A DNA stretch of 43,910 bases from positions 1 to 43,910 of the forward strand of contig CAYWPT010000004.1 of NCBI GenBank assembly GCA_964460605.1, given 5' to 3'. The stretch is from CAYFJV01 sp964460605. Its GTDB lineage: Archaea > Nanobdellota > Nanobdellia > Woesearchaeales > GW2011-AR9. The notes under the pieces are model-generated. The model had not been told where the DNA came from, did not search any database, and saw nothing but the letters and a program-made list of their open reading frames with translations. The position numbers and the translations under genes are program-made. This document shows, in pieces, positions 1 through 7,199 of the stretch; the stretch's first letter is position 1, and each line of letters opens with the position of its first letter.

Positions 1-717
1 AAAGGAAAAAAAGCAGAAGACATGCTAAAGCAGATGACTCGTGGAAAAAGTTTTCATGAATTACAAGTCCCATTCAAAACTGTTGCATACAATATTTCTA
101 AAAAAAGAAAGGAGGTATTTTCAAAAGGGAAGGTTGCAAAAGCAGTGCGTGCTTCCATGGCAATGCCAGGAGTTTTTAATCCTGCAAAAATAGGTAAAGA
201 CTATTACATTGATGGTGGAGTTGTTGATCCTAACCCTGTTGATCTACTCAAGGACATGGGTGCCGATGTAATAATCTCAGTTGATTTATATGATAAAGAT
301 ATGAGTAAAAGAAAAAAAAATGTAAAAGATAAAGATTTCTTAGCTAGCTTAAAAGAACGTTTTTTAGCAGAAGAGTTATTACTCATTGATAATTATTTAG
401 ACCTAAATCGTTGGCCGGGGTTTTTTAAGAAAGTGGTTGTATTAGTCATAAGAAAATTATCACTTCCTGCAAGAATTGTTCGTATGATGGCAGGAAAGGA
501 ACTTCCAATGATAGCTAAAGTAATGTTTGAGAGTCAAGCAGTGATGTTTGCTGAATTAAGTAAAATAAAATCAGATAATTCTCAAGCTAATGTGCGCATA
601 GTACCACATTTTAAAGATCTACGTTGGTATGACTTAAACAAGATTGATAAATTCATTAAACTAGGTGAAGAGGAAGCACGTAAGAAAATCCCTGAGATAA
701 AGAGGTTATTGAGGTAA
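1..717 (+). CDS. Patatin-like phospholipase, C-terminal part (5' end outside window)
   Basis: The reading frame is open from the first base, so the N-terminal part with the nucleophile-elbow Ser lies upstream. The visible part carries the second half of the patatin catalytic dyad, YIDGGVVDPNPVDLL near positions 215-260, where the Asp of DGG is catalytic, preceded by the family block ASMAMPGVFNP. The C-terminal 140 residues are helical, basic and end in a Lys/Glu-rich segment, as in RssA/NTE-type proteins. These are serine acyl hydrolases acting on phospholipids or lysophospholipids. Substrate cannot be told from this fragment. The gene converges on the repeat protein to its right and their ends overlap by 12 bases. 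Confidence 0.85.
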   Translation, partial: KGKKAEDMLKQMTRGKSFHELQVPFKTVAYNISKKRKEVFSKGKVAKAVRASMAMPGVFNPAKIGKDYYIDGGVVDPNPVDLLKDMGADVIISVDLYDKDMSKRKKNVKDKDFLASLKERFLAEELLLIDNYLDLNRWPGFFKKVVVLVIRKLSLPARIVRMMAGKELPMIAKVMFESQAVMFAELSKIKSDNSQANVRIVPHFKDLRWYDLNKIDKFIKLGEEEARKKIPEIKRLLR

Positions 718-1311
718 TTTTCTAAGAAGGTCTTTATCTTTTAATCTAAAGTGTAAAAATGGGTTTTCTTCTTTTAACTTATCTGCACTTAGACCACTAT
801 GTTTCTTATCATATTCTTGAAGAAGTGGATGACGCAAAGGGACCTCATCTAGACGCCCATCAAGTCTTATTCTGGTATAAAGTCCTGATTGTTGGTAATG
901 TAATTCGCCTCTACTCAAATCACCATGGTACTTTCTATAAAATGCTACTGGGTCATCACCAAAATCTCTTTTAGTCCTCGGCAAATCACTTATTAAACCA
1001 TTTTTCCTGAGCACTTGATACAACGAAGGATCAATTTCTGCTAATTTACCCCTTGTAATTCCTGGGTGATGTTTTTGACAATATGCTAAAGGATTTCCAC
1101 CAAAATCTCTTCTGTCTGTTTTTGGAACTATAGAGAGTTTTCCTTCTCTTCGTAATTTTCGATATAAACCTTTGTCCCTCCTAAGAAGTTCTCCCCTATC
1201 AGAATGAGTATGGAATCTATTGTAGTGTTCTACAGGATCACTTGTTTTCCAAACATCTTTCCATAAAGGGAATTCTTCTTGTTCACTATTAGCTATATCT
1301 TCTAAAGACAT
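706..1311 (-). CDS. Four-repeat helical protein of unknown function
   Basis: A 201-residue soluble protein with no signal peptide or membrane segment. After about 24 acidic residues it consists of four repeats of about 40-48 residues (about 25-74, 75-121, 122-164, 165-201). Their shared pattern is DPxAxYxKxH, then sRGEL, then LYxxLRxxGxLxxxP, and RDFG closes the first two. Each unit looks like a small helix-turn-helix, very basic, which suggests nucleic-acid binding; that is inference. The last repeat is the most degenerate. A TATA-like box (about 1331-1342) lies 25 bases before the start, as for leaderless genes elsewhere in the window. I do not recognise a named family. Confidence 0.75.
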   Translation of the reverse strand: MSLEDIANSEQEEFPLWKDVWKTSDPVEHYNRFHTHSDRGELLRRDKGLYRKLRREGKLSIVPKTDRRDFGGNPLAYCQKHHPGITRGKLAEIDPSLYQVLRKNGLISDLPRTKRDFGDDPVAFYRKYHGDLSRGELHYQQSGLYTRIRLDGRLDEVPLRHPLLQEYDKKHSGLSADKLKEENPFLHFRLKDKDLLRKLPQ

Positions 1312-1353
1312 GAAAATAAAAAAATTTTATCTATTTAAAAATATTTTTAAGGA

Positions 1354-1809
1354 TTATTCATCTTTTATTTTGATTCGTTGTAATCCTTTATACTTTAATC
1401 TTAATTTCTTTTTGTTTTTTACGCCAATGAGAGTAATTTCTTTAGCCATTGCTTTTACTAAATATTCATCACCACCATAGACAACAATATCACCTTTAGT
1501 AAAAGGAGTTTTTCTGAAAAGAACAGTTGTTCTGTAAATCTCTTTACCATCTTTCCTTGAGAATAATGAAGATGTGACATTTAATTCCCCACCAAATCTT
1601 TGTTGTAATCTTTTCCCTAAGCCCAAGGTATACTGGTTATCAGCAATATAGTAATCTAATCCGTTTGTTACTTCTTCAACTTTTGCTACAGGTATTTTAG
1701 ATTGATGGAGTTCTCTCTCTACATAATCTACGATCTCTTGATTTACTAATCTAAGTTGTAGAGTTGATTCGTAATAGTTCGGATGCTTACCTTCAATGCT
1801 TCTTACCAT
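1354..1809 (-). CDS. NMD3-family 60S/50S export/adaptor homologue, short form
   Basis: The 151 residues match the core of archaeal NMD3: opening YYESTLQLR, the segment NGLDYYIADNQYTLGLGKRL, the SSLFSRKDGKEIYRTTVLFR block, and an SH3-like end (KGDIVVYGGDEYLVKA). Eukaryotic NMD3 is the nuclear export adaptor of the large ribosomal subunit. Archaeal members are presumed to act in large-subunit maturation. Usual archaeal versions begin with a zinc-binding domain of several CxxC pairs. No cysteine is present here, so this is a short form lacking the zinc domain. The start is supported by a TATA-like box (about 1829-1838) 25 bases upstream. It sits next to taw1, another translation gene. Confidence 0.85.
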   Translation of the reverse strand: MVRSIEGKHPNYYESTLQLRLVNQEIVDYVERELHQSKIPVAKVEEVTNGLDYYIADNQYTLGLGKRLQQRFGGELNVTSSLFSRKDGKEIYRTTVLFRKTPFTKGDIVVYGGDEYLVKAMAKEITLIGVKNKKKLRLKYKGLQRIKIKDE

Positions 1810-1848
1810 ATTGGATATTTAGAAATAAGTGTGTTTAATAAATCTTGC

Positions 1849-2871
1849 TTAAATATTAGGACACATTTTGTTGCTAGAATACTCTTCTGTCTTTGCAATG
1901 CCGCTCTTGTTCACAATTTCAAAGAATTTTGGAAAATCAATGTATTGCTTTTTGCTTAGGTCTTTTCTTATGAGACATAAGACTCTGCTTGGTTTGTGTT
2001 CACTTACAATTTCATATTCATCTAATTGTTCGATAAGTTTTTTGGTGAAATTGTCTACTTCATCGTGCATGGGCATATTAACCCTTTCTAAATATTGTCT
2101 TGAGGCTCCGACATGCATGTAACCTTTTACTTCAATAAAATCGGGTTGACCAATGTTGATAAGTTTTTTGTAGCCTTCTACATCTGTATCATTAAGACCT
2201 TTGATAACTGTTAATCTCACACATGACCTAAATCCTTTTTTCTTCATGATTTCTAGGCTTTTTATGAGTCTCTCATAATAATCAGGAAATAAAGGTTGAT
2301 CAATTTCTTTTAAGAGTACTTTGTTTGGTGCATCTATTGAGATATAAAATTGAGTCACATTCTCCATCTTTTCAATTTGTTCTGGATACTGGGCATTAGT
2401 TACCAAGAATGTTGAAATATGTTGTTTATGAAATTCTTTGAGAATTTTGTTTATTTCTGGGTATGATACTGGTTCTCCAGTAAGTGAGAGTGCAACATGA
2501 CGTACTTCTTTTGATTGTTGGTACAATTTTTCATGTGTTTTATCATTACCACCAAAGCCCAATAATAGTTTGATGTGCGCTTTAATACTCTCTTCAATAA
2601 TAAAGTTAGGATCATCAATTGGTCCAGACCATTCTTTTTGTACAGGAGCTTTTTCTCCTCGCCAACAAAACTTACATCTGTTTGCACAAAACATACTCGT
2701 AGTCATTTGTAGACATTGATGAGAACGGATTCCGTAGAATTTGAATTTATAACAACCACCTTCTGATCTAAGCATATTCTTAGTCCAACCACAGACTTTT
2801 ACTGCACTGTGCTTTCCAACCATGCGATATTGTTGACGTTCAAGGTCTTGCTTTTGTTTATCACTGAGCAT
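1849..2871 (-). CDS. taw1: tRNA 4-demethylwyosine synthase (Taw1/TYW1)
   Basis: Radical SAM enzyme that condenses N1-methylguanosine-37 of tRNA-Phe with pyruvate to form the tricyclic 4-demethylwyosine base. The radical SAM motif CxxxCxxC is visible as CANRCKFCW (Cys62, Cys66, Cys69). Further upstream Cys residues at 27, 40 and 53 fit the second, pyruvate-binding cluster of this family. Family blocks SLTGEPVSYPEI, FLVTNAQYPE and FIEVKGYMHVGASRQYL are present, and the length of 340 is normal. Restricted to archaea and eukaryotes, it is one of the clearest archaeal markers here. A TATA-like box at about 2891-2901 places the start at 2871 as leaderless. Confidence 0.95.
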   Translation of the reverse strand: MLSDKQKQDLERQQYRMVGKHSAVKVCGWTKNMLRSEGGCYKFKFYGIRSHQCLQMTTSMFCANRCKFCWRGEKAPVQKEWSGPIDDPNFIIEESIKAHIKLLLGFGGNDKTHEKLYQQSKEVRHVALSLTGEPVSYPEINKILKEFHKQHISTFLVTNAQYPEQIEKMENVTQFYISIDAPNKVLLKEIDQPLFPDYYERLIKSLEIMKKKGFRSCVRLTVIKGLNDTDVEGYKKLINIGQPDFIEVKGYMHVGASRQYLERVNMPMHDEVDNFTKKLIEQLDEYEIVSEHKPSRVLCLIRKDLSKKQYIDFPKFFEIVNKSGIAKTEEYSSNKMCPNI

Positions 2872-2910
2872 AATGTTGAGAAATTGATGGTTTCTTATTA
2901 AAAGTTGTGG

Positions 2911-3795
2911 CTAATCCTTAGCAAAAACTTCTTCTAATAAGTTTTCTGCATGATCTAAACTAAATCTTTTTCTTGGGTCTTCTTTTGTAAGACCAGCTAT
3001 TACCATGTTTACATATTCTTCCATATGTGATCTTGGTTTTGGTATTACTGTTTTTCTACCATGAGTGATTGCTAAACGATAAGTTTCAAAAGGATCTATT
3101 GAGCCATTGAAGGGCTTAAAAGGTGTTTCTCCATGCATTAAGTCCATCAAAGTTGCTCCCGCTTGGAAAGCTTCTGTTCTTTCATCAACAACATAATCTA
3201 AAAGAGTTTCTGGAGCCATATAACATGCAGTGCCCCTTCTTCTATAATCTTCTCCTTCTCTGGTAACTGCATCAAAATCATGTAATAAAACTCTTTTATC
3301 AAAAAGGAGATTCTCTGGTTTAATATCACTATGAAATATGCCCTTCTCATGAAGGTATCTTAAAACTGGAATAAGTGATAATCCAAGCCTAGCAATCTTT
3401 CTAGGTTTTCTTCTATACTGCGTTGGAGATAAACTTATTGCATTAAGATAATCCATCACCACCATCACAAGCCCATCATCTTCAATTAATTCATATACAC
3501 CTGGAATTTGATCATGGGACAAGCCACCTAATACCTCATATTCAATTCTTAGTGGTTCGTTATCATCATTGTCATCTAATGGAATTTTTACAGCGTAATC
3601 ATTACCCTCTAAATCATTTACCCAGAAGATCTCATGAAAACCCCCCTCATTAATCTTTATTGGAGTGAAATAACCATAATCTCTAAGAACCCTTTTAATC
3701 TTTTTAATACGTAATTCTTCACTACCAACTGCAAAAGGGTCTGTAAATAAGTGATCAGGGTATCCTTCCCTGGCAATTTCTAGTTCAGTATTCAT
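2911..3795 (-). CDS. Eukaryotic-like Ser/Thr protein kinase
   Basis: A 294-residue soluble kinase domain with nearly the full Hanks set: a glycine-poor loop (NEGGFHEIF, about 49-57), the ATP lysine in YAVKIP (Lys70), the catalytic loop HSDIKPEN (Asp157, Asn162), the metal-binding DFD at 173-175 in place of DFG, and APE at 194-196. HRD is replaced by HSD, so it is not an RD-type kinase and may not need activation-loop phosphorylation. Both catalytic aspartates are kept, so activity is likely. It has no transmembrane segment or sensor domain. It is unlike the usual archaeal Rio or Bud32 kinases. TATA-like box at about 3817-3826. Confidence 0.88.
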   Translation of the reverse strand: MNTELEIAREGYPDHLFTDPFAVGSEELRIKKIKRVLRDYGYFTPIKINEGGFHEIFWVNDLEGNDYAVKIPLDDNDDNEPLRIEYEVLGGLSHDQIPGVYELIEDDGLVMVVMDYLNAISLSPTQYRRKPRKIARLGLSLIPVLRYLHEKGIFHSDIKPENLLFDKRVLLHDFDAVTREGEDYRRRGTACYMAPETLLDYVVDERTEAFQAGATLMDLMHGETPFKPFNGSIDPFETYRLAITHGRKTVIPKPRSHMEEYVNMVIAGLTKEDPRKRFSLDHAENLLEEVFAKD

Positions 3796-3873
3796 CTTAG
3801 TTTGCTTTTACTAAACCTTTTATAAAACTTTTCCAGGATAAGATTTATAAAGAGAAAGCCGCCAAAAAGTAAC

Positions 3874-4080
3874 ATGACACTTACAAAAAAAGAGAAGGCA
3901 GTTTTACAGATATTGGTTGGTAAAGAACTTAACAATGTCAAGGAAGATAGTGCAAAACTAATGCTCAGCAATTCACCATTTTTTGGAAAGGTTGACTTAG
4001 ATGATAATGATATTGAATTTATCAAAAATGAAGAGAGATACATTGCTTTTTTGAGGGATTTAGTTAAAAAATTGAAATAA
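3874..4080 (+). CDS. Small conserved-looking protein upstream of prefoldin alpha
   Basis: A 68-residue, mostly helical, charged soluble protein beginning MTLTKKEKAVLQIL and ending in a Lys/Leu helix. I do not recognise a family. The N-terminal TxxEKAVLQILVGKELNN could be the first helices of a winged-helix fold, but there is too little to claim this. It starts an operon: TATA-like TTTATAAA about 28 bases before the ATG, and its stop is followed after 1 base by the pfdA start. In many archaea the pfdA-ftsY pair is preceded by ribosomal genes; here this small gene occupies that place. Confidence 0.65.
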   Translation: MTLTKKEKAVLQILVGKELNNVKEDSAKLMLSNSPFFGKVDLDDNDIEFIKNEERYIAFLRDLVKKLK

Positions 4081-4081
4081 A

Positions 4082-4480
4082 ATGGATATGAACAAACAAC
4101 AAGGGGTTATGCAATTACAACAAATGCAGGAACAATTAGAACACTTATCTCAACAACAAGAGATTATGCAACAGCAACTTTTAGACATTGAGATTAGTAA
4201 AAACGCTTTATTAGAAATAGAACAAACTCCAGAAGGTACTGAAATTTTAAGTCAAGTAGCTAATGGTGTTTTTGTAAAAACTAAACTAGTAAAAGGAGAT
4301 AGTTTTATCGTAAATATTGGAGCAAACGCTACTGCTGAGAAAAAAACTATTGAATTAATTTCTATGTATGAAGATCAAGAAGGAAAGTTAGTAGGACATA
4401 TTGAGAGTCTTCAACAAACTATTCAAGATTTAAGTACTGAGATTATAAGTAAAATTAATAAGTTAGAACAAGAGGCATAA
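4082..4480 (+). CDS. pfdA: Prefoldin alpha subunit
   Basis: Chaperone subunit that, with prefoldin beta, forms the jellyfish-shaped hexamer handing unfolded proteins to the thermosome. The 132 residues show the expected plan: a Gln-rich N-terminal coiled coil (about 1-45), the conserved beta-hairpin centre (ILSQVANGVFVKTKL and SFIVNIGANATAEK), and a second coiled coil to the end. The start lies 1 base after the preceding gene and ftsY begins 4 bases after its stop, so the three are one transcript. pfdA directly before ftsY is a known archaeal gene order. Confidence 0.93.
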   Translation: MDMNKQQGVMQLQQMQEQLEHLSQQQEIMQQQLLDIEISKNALLEIEQTPEGTEILSQVANGVFVKTKLVKGDSFIVNIGANATAEKKTIELISMYEDQEGKLVGHIESLQQTIQDLSTEIISKINKLEQEA

Positions 4481-4484
4481 ATAG

Positions 4485-5975
4485 ATGTTTGGAAAATTAA
4501 AGGATAAATTAAAATCTGCATTATCCGTATTTTCTAGTAAAACTGAAGAGGAAGCTGAAGATATTCCTCAAGAAGAAGTTGATAAAATTATTGCTCAAAA
4601 AGAAGAGAAGCTTGAAGCCAAGGAAAAGTCAGGTAAGAAAAAAACTGTTTCTAAGAAAAAAGAAAAAGCAGTTGAAGAAGCTCCTGAAGAAAAAATTGAT
4701 GAATTTAAAGAGGAAGTTGCTCCTGAACTAATACGTCGTGCTGAGGAAGAGAGTGCTACTGAAACCGAAGTAGATGCAAAAGTTATGCCTCATGTAGCTA
4801 AAGTTGAAAGAAAGGTTGAAGAGAGCGTTATTGAAAATTCACCCACTAAAGTTAAAAAAGAAATTTCTAAATCAGTTAAAGAGAAAGAAATAATTCCAAT
4901 AAAGGTAAAAGAAGAATTTAAACCAAAAGAAAAAGAGATTGAAACTTTAAAAGAAGCAGTTGTTAAAGAAAAAGAAGAGAGTAAAGTTGAGAAAAAAGAA
5001 GTTCAAGCTGAAGATATTATTAAAGAAGCTGCACAGGAAGCACAAAGCAACAAAGTTGCTAGTGCCGATTCAAAGAATCAGGAGCCTAAAAAAGGATTTT
5101 TTGGCAGATTTAAAGAGACACTTACTACTAAAAAAATTAATGCTGAAAAATTTGAAGAATTATTCTGGGATTTAGAAATGGTTTTGCTTGAAAGCAATGT
5201 TTCTGTAAAAGTAATTGAGAAAATAAAAATAGATTTACAAGAAGAATTAGTTGACAAGCCTCTTCCACGAGATGTTATGGGGAAAATCCAAGAAGTTCTC
5301 AAAAAAACCTTGCATGAGATCCTCTCAGTTGAACAAATTGATTTACTTTCTAAAATTGATGAGAAGAAAAAAGAAGGAAAACCTTTTGTCATTATGTTTT
5401 TTGGCATCAACGGTGCTGGAAAAACAACTAGCATTGCAAAACTCACTCATTTATTACAATCAAAAAAATATTCAGTAGTTCTTGCTGCTGGAGATACTTT
5501 TAGAGCAGCAGCAATTCAGCAACTTGAAGAACATGCTAATAAATTAGGTGTGAAGATGATTAAACACGATTATGGATCAGATGCTGCAGCAGTTGCTTTT
5601 GATGCAGTACAATATGCTGAGAAAAGCGCTGTAGACGTTGTTTTAATCGATACTGCAGGACGTTTACATTCTAATACTAATCTGATGAATGAACTGGATA
5701 AAATCAACCGTGTAGCTAAGCCTGACTTCAAAGTCTTTGTAGGGGAAAGCATCACAGGAAATGACTGTATAGAACAAGCAGAGAAGTTTAATGAGCTCGT
5801 ACAATTAGATGGCGCAATTTTAACTAAAGCAGATATTGATGAGAATGGTGGAGCTCCACTGAGTATTGCATACACCATTAAAAAACCAATTTTATATTTA
5901 GGGATGGGTCAAGAGTATAAAGATCTTGAGAAATTTAATCCTGATTTAATTCTAGAAAGGCTTGGTTTTGATTAA
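4485..5975 (+). CDS. ftsY: Signal recognition particle receptor FtsY
   Basis: SRP-family GTPase at the membrane that receives SRP-ribosome complexes. Residues 1 to about 200 are a Glu/Lys-rich low-complexity tail. About 205-290 form the N domain. The G domain carries GINGAGKTTSIAKL (P-loop), DTFRAAAIQQLEEHA, DTAGRLHSN and TKADIDENGG, the signature elements of FtsY. Length 496 is long because of the charged N-terminus. It is third in the operon with pfdA. The SRP RNA of the same pathway lies about 35 kb away in this window. A hairpin with a T tract follows the stop. Confidence 0.96.
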   Translation: MFGKLKDKLKSALSVFSSKTEEEAEDIPQEEVDKIIAQKEEKLEAKEKSGKKKTVSKKKEKAVEEAPEEKIDEFKEEVAPELIRRAEEESATETEVDAKVMPHVAKVERKVEESVIENSPTKVKKEISKSVKEKEIIPIKVKEEFKPKEKEIETLKEAVVKEKEESKVEKKEVQAEDIIKEAAQEAQSNKVASADSKNQEPKKGFFGRFKETLTTKKINAEKFEELFWDLEMVLLESNVSVKVIEKIKIDLQEELVDKPLPRDVMGKIQEVLKKTLHEILSVEQIDLLSKIDEKKKEGKPFVIMFFGINGAGKTTSIAKLTHLLQSKKYSVVLAAGDTFRAAAIQQLEEHANKLGVKMIKHDYGSDAAAVAFDAVQYAEKSAVDVVLIDTAGRLHSNTNLMNELDKINRVAKPDFKVFVGESITGNDCIEQAEKFNELVQLDGAILTKADIDENGGAPLSIAYTIKKPILYLGMGQEYKDLEKFNPDLILERLGFD

Positions 5976-5979
5976 CAAT

Positions 5980-6005
5980 AATAGTTGTAAAGCCAACTAT
6001 TTTTG
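5980..6005 (+). terminator. Hairpin plus T-tract terminator after ftsY
   Basis: ATAGTTG (5981-5987) pairs with CAACTAT (5994-6000) around a six-base loop, followed directly by TTTT. It lies five bases after the ftsY stop codon region and looks like a bacterial-style intrinsic terminator; archaeal polymerase also stops at U tracts. Confidence 0.6.
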
Positions 6006-6041
6006 AAATGTAAAATTAAAAATTTTCCATAAAGAAAAAAA

Positions 6042-6728
6042 CTAATAAATTTTGTATTCTGGTTTCAAACGTGCTTTAAGCATTACTACTTCTCCACGTT
6101 GTAATGCTCTTCCAAGATCAGATCCATCTTTACCTACAACATTTGCATATCCAGTATTTTCAAAATGGTCTCCTAATTCTTCATCACGAACATCGAATCG
6201 TGTTGCAATAGTTCCAAAGTGATCATTTGCTTGAACTCTGTAAGAAAACTCTACCCAACCATTGTTTGGTTTTCCAGCATTTAATACAGAAAAAGGACCC
6301 ATGTGTTCTGGATCAAACCTGTGTTCACTTGCAGGTCCGTAGACCGGCTCATCTGCTAAAATGTAAACATCTTGTCCTTCTCGAATACTCTCTAAAGAGC
6401 TACCGCCGACATTAACAACTTCAATTGGGATAACATGCATAGAATCTGCAGTCCCGTCTGTAATTTGACCCAGTTGATACTCTTTCCAAGCTCTTTGTAC
6501 TTGCGTTTGATTAGATACTTCAGAATCTCTATTAAAATTGTAAACTAATTTTCCTCTACTGTTTTTTCCAACGTAAGTAAAAATCTCTTCTGGCTGAGCA
6601 ACTTCTACAACTGGTGTAGGAGCAACTTGAGAAACTGGTGCCGGAGCTTCATTACATGCACTTAATGCAAGTAAACCCGCTGCTAAAATTCTCTTTTCTA
6701 AATTTAATCCATCTATCATTTTTATCAT
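6042..6728 (-). CDS. Lipoprotein-like exported protein with C-terminal LysM-like domain
   Basis: 228 residues. The N-terminus is a short hydrophobic stretch ending in LSAC (Cys25 at the lipobox position), followed by a Pro/Ala/Glu linker typical of surface lipoproteins. The C-terminal part (about 165-222) has YRVQANDHFGTIATRFDVRD and ends GEVVMLKARL, matching the LysM pattern (YxVxxGDTLxxIAxxFxV, GxxLxIP) loosely. LysM binds N-acetylglucosamine-containing glycans in bacteria. The middle part is unrecognised. The start may be Met1 or Met4 (6719); the latter has a GAGATGAT site six bases ahead. It is the last of a run of exported proteins read leftwards. Confidence 0.7.
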   Translation of the reverse strand: MIKMIDGLNLEKRILAAGLLALSACNEAPAPVSQVAPTPVVEVAQPEEIFTYVGKNSRGKLVYNFNRDSEVSNQTQVQRAWKEYQLGQITDGTADSMHVIPIEVVNVGGSSLESIREGQDVYILADEPVYGPASEHRFDPEHMGPFSVLNAGKPNNGWVEFSYRVQANDHFGTIATRFDVRDEELGDHFENTGYANVVGKDGSDLGRALQRGEVVMLKARLKPEYKIY

Positions 6729-6755
6729 CTCTTTGTATTTAATAAAATAAAAAAA

Positions 6756-7109
6756 TTAAAGTTTGTAAGATTCACAAAGATCTCCAGTATTATAAGATCC
6801 ATCTGTATTAAGACCTTCAAACTTAAGTAAAGACATTCCTTCGTCTCCTTTGATTGGAGTACATTCTTCTCCACTATTAAACCTGTATACTCTACCGACT
6901 TCGTCTAATCTTGGCTCATTTACATCGGTAACATAAACCCATTCGTCTCCAGCCATGTAATCAGGGATAACTTGAGTATCTGGCATTCCATTACCAGCTA
7001 CAAAGCCAGCAATACCTGTTGCTGCAACTAATCCTGCTAATCCTAGGGTTCTTCCCCATCCAGCCTTTCTTGGGGTTACTATCTCTGTATTTTCATTTGG
7101 GTTTGACAT
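6756..7109 (-). CDS. Small single-pass membrane protein
   Basis: 117 residues: a polar N-terminal segment of about 14 residues with KAGWGR, one hydrophobic helix (TLGLAGLVAATGIAGFVAGN, about 20-39), then an acidic domain with two Cys (ECTPIKG and DLCESYKL) that could form a disulfide outside the cell. A good ribosome-binding site GGAGGAT precedes the ATG by about a dozen bases, unlike the leaderless genes. It lies between the LysM-like lipoprotein and the Tat-exported serine enzyme, all on the same strand. No known family. Confidence 0.65.
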   Translation of the reverse strand: MSNPNENTEIVTPRKAGWGRTLGLAGLVAATGIAGFVAGNGMPDTQVIPDYMAGDEWVYVTDVNEPRLDEVGRVYRFNSGEECTPIKGDEGMSLLKFEGLNTDGSYNTGDLCESYKL

Positions 7110-7199
7110 TTTAATATAATCCTCCGATAATAATCGTTATAGTGTATAATTGGGCTTTTACTTTAAAAAGCTTTCTATTTATTCATCTCTACAGAGTAG

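Noticed and set aside
759..974. 71-codon plus-strand frame with many His and Leu.
   Set aside because: Antisense to the four-repeat protein, whose repeat structure shows which strand codes.
3792..4043. Hydrophobic 83-codon minus-strand frame.
   Set aside because: Antisense of the small gene before pfdA, which has the TATA box and operon context; the hydrophobic look comes from reading Lys/Glu codons backwards.
5078..5446. Ser/Phe-rich 122-codon minus-strand frame inside ftsY.
   Set aside because: Shadow of a well-conserved gene; composition is typical of antisense frames.
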